A DNA stretch of 43,218 bases from Planctomycetota bacterium (GTDB lineage: Bacteria > Planctomycetota > PUPC01 > JACPCR01). Numbering within the stretch: the stretch's first letter is position 1; every line of letters begins with the position of its first letter. The notes beneath the pieces are model-generated. The model was not told where the DNA came from, did no database searches, and saw nothing but the letters and a program-made list of their open reading frames with translations. Both the position numbers and the translations under genes were made by a program. This document shows positions 1 to 8,204 of this stretch, one piece after another. The stretch is from contig JAQBXN010000068.1 of the NCBI GenBank assembly GCA_027625095.1, positions 1-43,218 of the forward strand, in the 5' to 3' direction.

Positions 1-39
1 GGGCCGGTTTGTGTAATCGATTCCGAAGGGTTTCGCCAT
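1..39 (-). CDS. Start of an unidentified gene running off the left edge
   Basis: An ATG at 39 on the minus strand opens 13 codons (MAKPFGIDYTNRP) without a stop before the window edge. The fragment is too short to identify. The case for a real start is context: a short-period ACCATCA-type leader (49-74) lies just upstream, as it does before the PhyH gene at 13564. No Shine-Dalgarno sequence is seen, only a C-rich stretch directly before the ATG. It could be chance; the next bases to the left would decide. Confidence 0.45.
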   Translation of the reverse strand, partial: MAKPFGIDYTNRP

Positions 40-48
40 GAGGGGGAG

Positions 49-74
49 GATGGTTGATGGTTGATGGTTCATGG
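49..74 (-). repeat. Short-period ACCATCA leader repeat
   Basis: Read on the minus strand this is about three copies of a 7-base word (ACCATCA and variants), ending about 10 bases before the ATG at 39. The same word family recurs on the plus strand at 13531-13563, again right before a start codon. No Shine-Dalgarno motif lies between repeat and start. Confidence 0.6.
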
Positions 75-235
75 AAGAATGGAAAAATGCCGTCGGTGGA
101 GCTGGCGGGCGGTGAGGGAGCCGTCTACAGGTAATTGTGGCCGGCTCTCACACTGCAAGGATTTCAGGTGAATCAGGGCGGCACTGATGGATTGGACTTC
201 GGGGACTATGTCTCGCTCCTGAAGCCTAATCTGGC

Positions 236-628
236 ATGAATGCGGGACACCCACTCACTAAGGAGAAAACCATCAACACCTCAGACAAGAACAGATGGTC
301 AGAAAACAGAGCAGGCGGCAAGGCACGTTTCATCTGGCTCCGAGTGGCAAGTTGGCCCGGAATTCCGGCACTCTTCAGCACTTTGAGAGTCGCCCACCTG
401 CTCGGCAATAATGTGGCCGGCAATCTCACCATGCTCTTCATGATTCTCCCGGTCATCATCTACTCAGTGGGCACCTCCGCCTGGCGCCTGGCCGAAACGA
501 GCTACGCATACACTGTGGTCTCGGACCACATCGAAGTGCCGGCGGAACGCATCATCATGAACCACGATTTCTCCGATACACGCCACGCCTTTTCAAAAGA
601 AACAACCAAACCGAAATATGCCTGTTAA
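236..628 (+). CDS. Hypothetical protein with one membrane segment (doubtful)
   Basis: A 130-residue open frame that I do not recognise. It has one hydrophobic segment near residues 63-82 (TMLFMILPVIIYSVG...) and a basic N-terminal third. A hairpin followed by seven T residues (662-691) lies 34 bases downstream on the same strand, which would fit the end of a transcript. An AAGGAG lies inside the frame near 259 rather than before the ATG, so the true start could be later and non-standard. It may equally be a gene remnant or chance frame; 40-235 otherwise holds nothing I can name. Confidence 0.3.
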   Translation: MNAGHPLTKEKTINTSDKNRWSENRAGGKARFIWLRVASWPGIPALFSTLRVAHLLGNNVAGNLTMLFMILPVIIYSVGTSAWRLAETSYAYTVVSDHIEVPAERIIMNHDFSDTRHAFSKETTKPKYAC

Positions 629-661
629 GCGTAAAGATCGGCCTTCGGCTTCCGGAACGTC

Positions 662-691
662 GTGCCCCTTTCAGGGGTACATCGTTTTTTT
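662..691 (+). terminator. Rho-independent terminator-like hairpin
   Basis: A 7-bp stem (GTGCCCC with GGGGTAC, one G-T pair) and a 5-base loop are followed, after four bases, by seven T residues on the plus strand. It sits between a doubtful plus-strand frame (ends 628) and the stop of the minus-strand cytochrome gene (698). Only the plus strand has the T run, although the stem could also act on the converging transcript. Confidence 0.5.
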
Positions 692-697
692 ATGTCT

Positions 698-1684
698 TCA
701 CTTTTTCTCTTTTGGATTCGGCCAGAGCCACTTGGCAAGGAGGAGCCCGGCCCTGATCGCGTTTGCCAGCGGTTGTGCATTCTGGCCAATCTCCTCATCC
801 GTCCGCAGATCGTGGCCGACGACGAAGTGGCCGGGAAAGCTGCCGCCCCGCAGCTTCCGCATCGTAGACATCCGCGATTGATACGATGCATGGCAGGCGT
901 CGCAGGAACGACCCACACTTCCGTATGCATCAGCGACCTTACTCCACTCTTTAAGGTCTGGTGTATTCTGAAACTTCTTTATGGCTTCAATGGGCTTGGA
1001 CGCCGTCGCAAGTAGAAACTCCAGGTCCTCCTTCTCGATTTCGGAGACTTTGGAGGACTTGATAAAGGCATCGTATTCCTCACAAATTTTCAGCAAATCG
1101 GCAACGGGCTGCTTGATATCGCCTTCCCTGGCGTCGAGGGCATCGAGGATCGCTGACTCCGACCTGGCCATCGTCTTCATCAGTAAGTTCTGCTTCTCCA
1201 GAAACGATTCCAGAGTATCCGGGGCGTACTGCCTTGCTTCCTTTTTGCTCAAGACCTCCAGCGAAAGCGCAGTCTCCTCTGTCAGACGAAGCCCTTCGAA
1301 TTGAACCAGAAATTCCGCGGACGCCGACCAGAACTCTTCCGGCTCGGGGGCGGTAATTGCCGTGATGCTCCAGTAACGGCGATCGATGCCCAGCCATATG
1401 GAAGGCTTGTAATTCCCGATCGGCAAAGTGAGGCGCACCACCATCTGGTGCGGAAAACTGGTGAGACAGGCATAACCGGAAATCTTGCTGCCTGGTTCCA
1501 GATCGATGCCGACCGCTTCCCTGATCCTGCTGCAAAACTCTTCCGTCAATTCCCTTTGGATTGGAACAAACCGGTGAGCATCCGGCGTCAACTGTTCGAG
1601 CACCTTGGTGTGCTCTTCAGGGATTTCTGCCGTGGCCCGGGTGGCCAGCAGCACCAGCAAAATGCCCGGAACGGTTTTACGCAT
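698..1684 (-). CDS. Secreted cytochrome c'-like protein, C-terminal CxxCH
   Basis: A 328-residue protein with a signal peptide (MRKTVPGILLVLLATRATA). Residues to about 140 form an unrecognised alpha/beta region; the next 130 are strongly helical and end in SCDACHASYQ (about residues 264-273). A CxxCH followed by an aromatic residue at the end of a helical stretch is the haem-binding pattern of class II cytochromes (c'/c556 type), so a periplasmic haem-c protein is likely. A further 55 residues follow the haem site, more than in typical cytochrome c'. The ATG overlaps the end of the upstream CDP-alcohol transferase gene by 8 bases, implying co-translation. The fusion of an unknown N-terminal region is unusual; electron partner unknown. 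Confidence 0.6.
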   Translation of the reverse strand: MRKTVPGILLVLLATRATAEIPEEHTKVLEQLTPDAHRFVPIQRELTEEFCSRIREAVGIDLEPGSKISGYACLTSFPHQMVVRLTLPIGNYKPSIWLGIDRRYWSITAITAPEPEEFWSASAEFLVQFEGLRLTEETALSLEVLSKKEARQYAPDTLESFLEKQNLLMKTMARSESAILDALDAREGDIKQPVADLLKICEEYDAFIKSSKVSEIEKEDLEFLLATASKPIEAIKKFQNTPDLKEWSKVADAYGSVGRSCDACHASYQSRMSTMRKLRGGSFPGHFVVGHDLRTDEEIGQNAQPLANAIRAGLLLAKWLWPNPKEKK

Positions 1685-2897
1685 TTGCCACCGCCTTCCT
1701 GGCTTTACGATGTTCGGTCAGATAAAGCACGGTCAGGATGATCCAGAAGAATTGAACTCCAATCGCAAACACCCACAGGAGCCAGTGAAGTTTATCGATC
1801 GCCGTGACAAAAAGAAGATAGTAACCAAATTCACGAGTGCCGAAGGTCTCGATCATTCTGCTGAATTTGGACTCCGACTCAACGACCTCTTCCTCCGGTT
1901 TTTCAACAAGCGCGAGTATACGCGTTTCAAAGAGCTGATTGATCGTGGTGTAAAGACAGCCCATTAACGACCCGAACGAGCACGCGACTCCGAGCCAGAA
2001 ATAGGTCTGGCCGTGATCCGCAGCGACCCCGAGGCCGATCGCGAGCATCAGCAAGGTATAAATGATCTGATCGAGCACGAGATCGAGGGTGCCACCAAAA
2101 CGGGAGGTCTGAAATTTAAGACGTGCGATCTCGCCATCGGAATGGTCGATCACCGCAGAAACCTGCAAGAGCACGGCACCCCAGATCTTGTTCATGTAGC
2201 CGGGCAGTGAGAAGAAGTAGAGCGCTACCAACCCAGTAAGAAAACTCAGGCAAGTCACCAGATTGGGGCTGATGGGGAACGGAATCAGCATCCGGGTGAA
2301 CAGAATCGAAAAGCGCCTGGAGATGACGTGATCAAGGAAGCCTTCGAGTCCGCCCTCATTGTCCGCAAGAGATTTGTAGATCTGCTGCAGTGCAGGCCTG
2401 ATATCGTCTTCGGATTGGATTCGATGCCAGTAACGATCTGTGGTGAATTCCACTGTTTCGCCGCCCTCCAGGTCCGACAAAGAGGGGTTCTGGCAAAACT
2501 CTGCAGCTCGTCCGGCACCGCAGATCAGAATTCCAGATTCGCTGATTTTCAGGCAGCCGGATTCATCGAGATCGTCGAGTTCGCGCAGTATCTGGTAATC
2601 GAACACGGTGTTTGAGGGCACAATAGCGATCTGCCCTTTTTCAAGTTTGGCCTCCTTCAATGCCTCAGGCGGGAGCCACTCGATTCTGGCCCGAACACGT
2701 TTATCCCTTTGCAGGGCCTTGAGGCCGCCATCAGGATCGTCGTCCAAATAAATAATGTGTTCGCAGCCGGCGCGCTGAAGTGCCAGAAACGTCCGAAGTA
2801 AAAGGGGGACACCTCCAACGGAGTGCATAAGGAGGCCGAGCGAATCCGTTTCTGATTCCGGCTTAAGCACAATAGCGCTGAATCCATTCATACTCAT
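1677..2897 (-). CDS. CDP-alcohol phosphatidyltransferase with degenerate NTP-transferase-like N-terminus
   Basis: Residues about 200-400 are a membrane CDP-alcohol phosphatidyltransferase domain with several hydrophobic helices. The signature D-x2-DG-x2-AR-x8-G-x3-D-x3-D is complete (from VIDHSDGEIARL to GGTLDLVLDQ), so transfer of a CDP-linked alcohol or diacylglycerol group is expected. The first 190 residues look like a sugar-nucleotidyltransferase fold (for example GGVPLLLRTFLALQRAGCEHIIYL) but lack the Gly-rich nucleotide-binding start seen in active members. The layout recalls the bifunctional inositol-phosphate cytidylyltransferase/transferase enzymes. The polar head-group is unknown. 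It overlaps the cytochrome gene downstream by 8 bases and follows the NAGS gene after 82 bases. Confidence 0.8.
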   Translation of the reverse strand: MSMNGFSAIVLKPESETDSLGLLMHSVGGVPLLLRTFLALQRAGCEHIIYLDDDPDGGLKALQRDKRVRARIEWLPPEALKEAKLEKGQIAIVPSNTVFDYQILRELDDLDESGCLKISESGILICGAGRAAEFCQNPSLSDLEGGETVEFTTDRYWHRIQSEDDIRPALQQIYKSLADNEGGLEGFLDHVISRRFSILFTRMLIPFPISPNLVTCLSFLTGLVALYFFSLPGYMNKIWGAVLLQVSAVIDHSDGEIARLKFQTSRFGGTLDLVLDQIIYTLLMLAIGLGVAADHGQTYFWLGVACSFGSLMGCLYTTINQLFETRILALVEKPEEEVVESESKFSRMIETFGTREFGYYLLFVTAIDKLHWLLWVFAIGVQFFWIILTVLYLTEHRKARKAVANA

Positions 2898-2979
2898 GCT
2901 CGAAGAATGGCGTGTCTGCCGGGCTCACGCAATCGATATGAAGGGGGGCTCTCAGCGACAACAAATTCAGGTGGTAAAT

Positions 2980-4260
2980 TCAAAGTTCCTTCTTCAACAC
3001 CTTCGAATTCCTTCCGGATGCCTCGTAGCTGGCCTTTCGGGATTCAGGCAGAGATGCACTATCCGTCTCGATGTATCCCAGCTTCTGCTGGAAAAATGAA
3101 TACGCCTGAGTCGAAAGACAGAAGACAGTTTTTATTCCATCCTCCCTCGCCTTTTCCTCGATGAATCGCACCAGCCTTGAACCAATCGCCCGATTCGTAT
3201 GAGGCGGGCTTACATGCAACGACGCTATTTCGCCCGTATGGGCATCGTATCGGCGCAGAGCCGCACATCCGAGGATGGCTCCATCGATTTCAAATACAAA
3301 AAAATCCAGAATCGATTCCTGAATACCTTGAAGGGGGCGTCGGACGAGCTCGTCTTTCTCCATCGCGGGGCGTACCAGAGCCCAGACGAAATTCACATCT
3401 GAGGGCGTCGCCGAACGAATGTTCTGATATTCGTTGGCATGGATCATCGTGCCGATCCCTTCGTTCGAAAACACTTCATCGACAATGCATTCATCCAGCC
3501 GGCCGTCGATGATGTGTGCGCGCCGAACTCTGCCCTGGCAGGCCTGAAGAGAAAATTCGAGCTTGGAAAGAATCGTCGCGCTGAAACTTCCACGGTAAGT
3601 TTTCAGCATTTTTCCCATCTCTTCGGTCGAGATATTCCGGAGGGCCTCGCCATTCAGCTCCAAGCCAGCTTCGCAGGTGAGATAGAGCAGCTTGATAGCC
3701 CCCAGCGCCTGGCCGAGCTGTTCGGCGACTTCATCGGAATTTAATCGATACACGAGCCCTCCAGCATCCGAAGCTACGGGTGATATCACCGGGATGGCCC
3801 CATGTGAGAGCTGCATCTGCAGATACTCGATATCAACCCGATCCACTCTGCCTGCGTATTGGCGATCCTTCCCACCGATCACTCCGGCCGGTTTCGCCTT
3901 GATGGCATTTGGAATGGCGCCCCGGGTCTGGTGTGTAGCGAAGAGTCCATCGAGGATTTCCTGGCTGACCCTGCTGGCGCATCCCCGGGCAAGCTTGAGC
4001 GTCTTCATGTCGACTGAGCCAGTGCCATCGATATCAGAAATTTCCACGCCCAGTTCCTTTGCCGCGGCCTGAAGCTGGTGAGCGATTCCATGCACCAGGA
4101 CTACTCGAATGCCCAGGCTCTGGAGCGCCGCGATATCCATCAGCACATTACCGAAGTTATCGTGCGCGACGACCGCCCCATCCAACGCAATGATGAAAAT
4201 CTCATTCCTGAAACGTCTGACGTACTGAAGAGCGTTGCGGAGATCGCTACCGGCAGGCAT
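2980..4260 (-). CDS. argA: Amino-acid N-acetyltransferase (N-acetylglutamate synthase, ArgA type)
   Basis: A 426-residue protein with an amino-acid-kinase fold (about residues 15-270: IIALDGAVV, VVLVHGIAHQ, GAIPVISPVA, DEVAEQLGQALGA) joined to a C-terminal GNAT acetyltransferase domain (about 280-415: IASLHVSPPHTNRAIGSRLV as the acetyl-CoA loop, then FFQQKLGYI). This two-domain layout and length match ArgA, which makes N-acetylglutamate from glutamate and acetyl-CoA as the first step of arginine synthesis. The kinase-like domain normally lacks kinase activity and senses arginine. The GNAT loop is HTNRAIGS rather than the usual R/Q-x-x-G-x-G/A. No other arginine genes are nearby. A CT-rich leader without Shine-Dalgarno precedes the ATG. 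Confidence 0.87.
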   Translation of the reverse strand: MPAGSDLRNALQYVRRFRNEIFIIALDGAVVAHDNFGNVLMDIAALQSLGIRVVLVHGIAHQLQAAAKELGVEISDIDGTGSVDMKTLKLARGCASRVSQEILDGLFATHQTRGAIPNAIKAKPAGVIGGKDRQYAGRVDRVDIEYLQMQLSHGAIPVISPVASDAGGLVYRLNSDEVAEQLGQALGAIKLLYLTCEAGLELNGEALRNISTEEMGKMLKTYRGSFSATILSKLEFSLQACQGRVRRAHIIDGRLDECIVDEVFSNEGIGTMIHANEYQNIRSATPSDVNFVWALVRPAMEKDELVRRPLQGIQESILDFFVFEIDGAILGCAALRRYDAHTGEIASLHVSPPHTNRAIGSRLVRFIEEKAREDGIKTVFCLSTQAYSFFQQKLGYIETDSASLPESRKASYEASGRNSKVLKKEL

Positions 4261-4320
4261 GGGAGGAGTGTTTGGGAGGGTTGGCAGGGGAAGAGTGTGG
4301 GAGCGTGGGAAGGTGGAAGA
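4261..4320 (-). repeat. CT/CA-rich low-complexity leader of argA-like gene
   Basis: On the minus strand the 60 bases before the ATG at 4260 are almost free of G and made of CCCACRCTC-like words. The same word family (CCCACACTC) precedes the gene at 38203. No Shine-Dalgarno motif is present in the last 20 bases, which read CTCCTCCC before ATG. Confidence 0.55.
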
Positions 4321-4345
4321 ATCTTATTTGGAGTACGCGCGGGTG

Positions 4346-5710
4346 CTAGCGCTTCACAAACTGCAGCGAATAGAGATCAGCATCCTCCAGCATGAAGCGG
4401 ATACGGATCGCCTTTCCTGCCAGTGACGAGAGGTCTTTTTGCTTAGACCACCGGACCTTTTGCCCGATAGCGTCCCCGTAGATCGGCTCGCAATCGTCCA
4501 AAGAAAATCCTTTGATCGGCTTGCCATTGCTTCCCTGAAGCTCCACTCGAACTGAGCCGGCCGCGGATGTCGAGTAATTGATCTGGAGTTGCCTGCCCTC
4601 AAATTTCAGAGCCCTGGTCAGTACCTCGCCTCCTCGCGCATCGGCATGCATGGAAACGAATCCGTCTTGCCGCAACGTGTATCTACGCAGGCGGCAGACG
4701 TTGGGAGAGTAGTAGCCTTCTGAAGAATAGAGGGAGATTTCATCCGGGGTACCTGCAATAGCTGAAGGCAGGATAAGCATGCCCCAGGCGGTCATGTTGT
4801 TCCGGTTGTACCAGCGGTCGCTCTGCAGGCCGGGTCTGATGAATGCTTCACGCCAGCGATTCCAGTGCAGACCGTCACGGCTCGTCATGAAGACGCCGTC
4901 CGACAATCCGTTCATTTCAACATCCACTACTTTTCGTGACGGGAGAAATCTCTTGGGGAAACCCATCAGGATGTGCGGGGCGCGAGGATACGGGGTGATG
5001 GCGTTAGTGTAGAGGTGTTCGGGCGGAGTCTTGCCAAAGTCCAGCCACTGCGGCTTTGTCCAGTTGAGGAAATCTTGAGAGGTGCAGGTCTTGATATCAC
5101 GCACTCCCTTCCCTCGGACACGACGGAAGTCACGGTGAAAATCTATGTAACAACCCCGCTCATCATCCCAGAAGGCGAGGTTCTGTGAATCGAAAGCGCC
5201 CTCGGTAATCACCGGCTCGTCCTGCATCAGGCTCCAGCGCAATCCATCTTTGGATTTGAACGCGATGAGCGCTTTAGCATGGGAGCCGAGCGCTTTGTAC
5301 TTCGCATCATTCTTGCATCTCGGATTGCTGTCCCTGAAGGGCGAAAAATTGTGGGCTCCGGCGCCGCTGTGAAGGATGTTCGTCTTTTTGTGGCGACGGT
5401 AGGGGTGAATATCTAGGGCCGGTCTTTCCCATTTCACCCCGTCCCTGCTTTCCGCGTAACAAACAAACTGTTCAGCCGCTTTCTTGGTATCGCGGTCGTA
5501 TGAACCACCCCGGTAATACAGGCGATAAATGTCCCCATCTTTGAACACCCTGTAATAACAGCTCGTGTTGCCCTCCCAGGGCTTGTCGAATTCGAGTGCA
5601 ATCTCGCGAGGGATCGGGGGGGTAAGCCGCTGCTCGACGCGGCGCTGCTTCTCGATGAGGTAATCATCGACGAAGAGTTCGAGACGTGAGCTGATATTGA
5701 GTGGTGGCAT
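4346..5710 (-). CDS. Five-bladed beta-propeller glycosidase-like protein (GH32/GH43-like)
   Basis: A 454-residue protein starting MPPLNISSRLELFVDDYLIEK. The frame is open further upstream (to 5884), but the ATG at 5710 is chosen because the protein homology-like part begins there and because the same leader-plus-ATG is duplicated before the divergent gene at 5925. Repeated blade motifs (YYRGGSYD, YAESRDGVKWERP, FKSKDGLRWS, TSQDFLNWT, MTSRDGLHWNRW) are typical of the GH43/GH32/GH68 propeller superfamily, and the last 100 residues look like a beta-sandwich. No signal peptide is seen, so it may act in the cytoplasm on imported oligosaccharides. Catalytic acids and substrate cannot be assigned by eye. 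Confidence 0.6.
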   Translation of the reverse strand: MPPLNISSRLELFVDDYLIEKQRRVEQRLTPPIPREIALEFDKPWEGNTSCYYRVFKDGDIYRLYYRGGSYDRDTKKAAEQFVCYAESRDGVKWERPALDIHPYRRHKKTNILHSGAGAHNFSPFRDSNPRCKNDAKYKALGSHAKALIAFKSKDGLRWSLMQDEPVITEGAFDSQNLAFWDDERGCYIDFHRDFRRVRGKGVRDIKTCTSQDFLNWTKPQWLDFGKTPPEHLYTNAITPYPRAPHILMGFPKRFLPSRKVVDVEMNGLSDGVFMTSRDGLHWNRWREAFIRPGLQSDRWYNRNNMTAWGMLILPSAIAGTPDEISLYSSEGYYSPNVCRLRRYTLRQDGFVSMHADARGGEVLTRALKFEGRQLQINYSTSAAGSVRVELQGSNGKPIKGFSLDDCEPIYGDAIGQKVRWSKQKDLSSLAGKAIRIRFMLEDADLYSLQFVKR

Positions 5711-5752
5711 GGCGGGGTAATGAGTAAGGCGTAATACGTAATACGTAAGATG
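5706..5752 (-). repeat. Inverted leader repeat, left copy (includes start of the propeller gene)
   Basis: A 47-base element which, on the minus strand, reads from CATCTTACGTATTACG to CCGCCATGCC and includes the ATG of the gene ending at 4346. It matches the right copy (5882-5929) except for one T insertion and one C/T change. It has a TACGTAT/TTACG internal period and no Shine-Dalgarno sequence. Confidence 0.9.
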
Positions 5753-5881
5753 AGGCTGTCGCCGTGAGCGAGGCCGAGCTGTGCTTATACCCTTTATTGT
5801 TATGTATGAACAGGAAAAGAGTTGAATGAATCGCAAATGAGTCTTCTCAAACGAAGGCATAGAACTATCATTGCGGTAGCG

Positions 5882-5929
5882 CATCTTTACGTATTACGTA
5901 TTACGCCTTACTCATTACTCCGCCATGCC
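5882..5929 (+). repeat. Inverted leader repeat, right copy (includes start of the DUF4037 gene)
   Basis: A 48-base plus-strand copy of the 5706-5752 element, running through the ATG at 5925 and its first CC. The two copies face away from each other across a 129-base centre, so both divergent genes start with the same leader. Confidence 0.9.
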
Positions 5930-6977
5930 TGAAAGTATCATCTCAATCAGTCGCCGTTTCTTTGAGTCACAAGTTCTGCCCATCCTTGAATCAAAGTTTC
6001 CCGAATTAACCGGGCAATCTGCGATCGGGTTTTTCGGATACGGATCCGAATGCCTTGAAATGGATGACGAGTTTTCACGCGACCATCATTTCGGCATCCG
6101 GGTGGATATGCTCGTACCGGATGGCACATCCCCGGGCCGGCTCAGCGAGATGCTGGAGACTCTTTCATCCGACCTGCCGGAAAACTTCGAAGGTATAAGT
6201 CTGCGCTCCGGGCATGTGAAAGGGGCAGGCGTTTCGCCGGAGTCCCTTGAGATTTTCCTCACACGTATGCTCGGATATCCGCGGGCGCCGGAAACCCATC
6301 AGGAATGGCTCAACATCGCCGAGGTGGACATCATCCACGTCATCAACGGAGAAGTCTGGCACGACCCGGGCGGTCGATTCACTCAGGCACGTGAAACATT
6401 GCAGGGCTACTATCCTGACCCGGTCTGGAAACGGCGAATTGCACACTGGTGCCGCTACTACTCAGGGATGGGCCTCTACATGATGAAGAGAGGGATTCTT
6501 CGCAAGAACTGGGTCTATGCGATGACTTCGTTCGGCCGGACTCTGGAGCTCTCGATGGAGCTGGCCTTCCTGCTGAATCGCACTTACTTCCCGTACGATA
6601 AATGGCTGTATCCGATGTTCCGCCGTCTCCCCGAGCTTGCGGATGAAATGGACCCTTTGATTTCCCGTTCGGTCGAACCTGACTGCCCGTGGGATGAACG
6701 ATTCGAAAACTTCTGCAAAGTGTCAGACATCCTCGACAAGAAAATGGTCTCCCTTGGCCTCGTCCCTCAGCATCCGCAATTTTCCAGATCTGAGACTTCA
6801 GGTTACCGCCTGCTCGAACACAACTACACCATGATCACCAAGAGCCTTCCCGAAGATGTCCGCTCGGTCGTTCCGCTCCGTGAGCAGGTAGCCCTGGAGG
6901 AGTTTCACACCGCCTATGTTGCAGACATCGACATCGATGAATGGGATGCGATTCTCAATCTGACCAGAGTAAAATAA
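5925..6977 (+). CDS. DUF4037 domain protein (nucleotidyltransferase-like)
   Basis: A 350-residue protein. The N-terminal GFFGYGSECLEMDDEFSRDH (residues about 36-55) has the GS...D-x(n)-S-x-D-H pattern seen in the DUF4037 family, which is related to minimal nucleotidyltransferases; the rest is helical with aromatic-rich segments (WCRYYSGMGLYMMKRG). The molecular function of the family is not established. It begins at the ATG inside the duplicated leader and heads a plus-strand run with an oxidoreductase and an SDR protein. Family assignment is from motif memory; substrate unknown. Confidence 0.7.
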   Translation: MPESIISISRRFFESQVLPILESKFPELTGQSAIGFFGYGSECLEMDDEFSRDHHFGIRVDMLVPDGTSPGRLSEMLETLSSDLPENFEGISLRSGHVKGAGVSPESLEIFLTRMLGYPRAPETHQEWLNIAEVDIIHVINGEVWHDPGGRFTQARETLQGYYPDPVWKRRIAHWCRYYSGMGLYMMKRGILRKNWVYAMTSFGRTLELSMELAFLLNRTYFPYDKWLYPMFRRLPELADEMDPLISRSVEPDCPWDERFENFCKVSDILDKKMVSLGLVPQHPQFSRSETSGYRLLEHNYTMITKSLPEDVRSVVPLREQVALEEFHTAYVADIDIDEWDAILNLTRVK

Positions 6978-6992
6978 GGAGCGACGACAATT

Positions 6993-7024
6993 GAGGCGCA
7001 CAATCGTTTGGTTGTGCACGCCTC
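6993..7024 (+). terminator. Stem-loop after the DUF4037 gene
   Basis: GAGGCGCACAA pairs with TTGTG-CA-CGCCTC (11 pairs with a two-base bulge) around an 8-base loop, 16 bases after the stop at 6977. There is no T run, so this may be a processing or stability hairpin, or a weak terminator, rather than a classic Rho-independent terminator. Confidence 0.45.
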
Positions 7025-7092
7025 TATGAAGTAACTTCCTGCCCGTCAGCATTTAACTTTCTTCAGATCCCTGAATTCCGGAGTATTAGAAA

Positions 7093-8133
7093 ATGTCCTC
7101 TTTTAAAGTTGCAATCGTTGGATGCGGACGGATGGGAACTACCATTGACGATGAGGTGACTGAACATCCTCTCATCGGCCGGATTCCCTACTCACACGCA
7201 GCATGCTATGCGGCCGTCGAGGAAGCGGAGATGATCGCTTGCTCTGACATGGTTGAGGAAAAAGTCGAACGCACAAAGCAGCGGTATGGTATTCCCAACG
7301 GGTATTCCGATTACCGGGAGATGATCGAGAAAGAGAAACCGGACATCGTCAGCGTGACCACCAGACCGGTGAACCATGCGGAAGTTTCCATCTTCTGCGC
7401 CGAGCACGGGGTGAAAGGAATTTACTGCGAAAAGCCGCTCTGCTGTTCGATGGAGGAAGCAGACGCCATTCTCGAATCATGCGAAAAGAACAACGTGAAA
7501 TTCAACTACGGCACTAACCGCCGTTACCAGGCATGCTACAACCTGGTGCGGCAACTCGTAGAGGCGGGCGAAATAGGTGACCTGCGTTCGGTTATCGCTT
7601 ATTGCCTGGGGAGCGCGCTATGGAGCCTGACTCACGCGTCCGATCAGCTTCTATTTCAATCGGGTGACAGTGAGGTGGAATTCGTCAGAGGAATGACCGC
7701 ACTGGGTGAAACAGATTACGCGGATAACCGAGTCGAAAAAGATCCATCGATTCTCGACGGCTATATCAAATTCAGCAACGGCGTTACCGGCCACCTCGTT
7801 GGCGTTCCAGGTTGGGATTTCGAAGTGGTTGGGACTAAAGGCCGCATCCGAACAGTGAATGACACCGGCTCGCTTCAGATGCAAAAACGAATGGGCCCGT
7901 CCAAGCTCCTCTGCGACGTGGAAGTGCCCCCCTTTCGCAATGAGAGCGGCGGCATTCCATGCATTCAAGACATCATTAACGCCATCCGGAACGACACTGA
8001 AACGAAAGGCAACATTCGTCTCGCCTGCCGAAGCCAGGAGATCATTTTCGGCTGGGTCGAATCGCACCGCCTTGGTGGCCAGAAGGTAGAGTTGCCCCTC
8101 CAGAACCGTTCGCTTTATGTCACCTCTGGATAA
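7093..8133 (+). CDS. Gfo/Idh/MocA family oxidoreductase
   Basis: A 346-residue protein with an N-terminal Rossmann fold (VAIVGCGRMG at residues 6-15, the NAD(P) loop) and the family EKP motif (IYCEKPLCCSMEEAD, about residue 114), followed by the alpha/beta C-terminal domain (LVGVPGWDFEVVGTKGRIR). Members oxidise or reduce sugars, inositols and related polyols with NAD(P). A GGAG lies nine bases before the ATG. It sits between the DUF4037 gene and an SDR gene on the same strand, which suggests a small sugar or polyol pathway. Exact substrate cannot be read from sequence. It is probably cytoplasmic, with no signal peptide. Confidence 0.87.
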   Translation: MSSFKVAIVGCGRMGTTIDDEVTEHPLIGRIPYSHAACYAAVEEAEMIACSDMVEEKVERTKQRYGIPNGYSDYREMIEKEKPDIVSVTTRPVNHAEVSIFCAEHGVKGIYCEKPLCCSMEEADAILESCEKNNVKFNYGTNRRYQACYNLVRQLVEAGEIGDLRSVIAYCLGSALWSLTHASDQLLFQSGDSEVEFVRGMTALGETDYADNRVEKDPSILDGYIKFSNGVTGHLVGVPGWDFEVVGTKGRIRTVNDTGSLQMQKRMGPSKLLCDVEVPPFRNESGGIPCIQDIINAIRNDTETKGNIRLACRSQEIIFGWVESHRLGGQKVELPLQNRSLYVTSG

Positions 8134-8152
8134 ACTGAGGATTTGAAAAATA

Positions 8153-8178
8153 CCCCATTGAGTCCAGGCTCAATGGGG
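8153..8178 (+). terminator. Perfect 10-bp hairpin between MocA and SDR genes
   Basis: CCCCATTGAG and CTCAATGGGG are exact reverse complements around a TCCAGG loop, 19 bases after the oxidoreductase stop and 26 bases before the SDR start. No T run follows. It could be a partial terminator or an mRNA stability element separating the two genes. Confidence 0.55.
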
Positions 8179-8204
8179 ACTTACCAAAGAAACAACTTGA
8201 AGCC

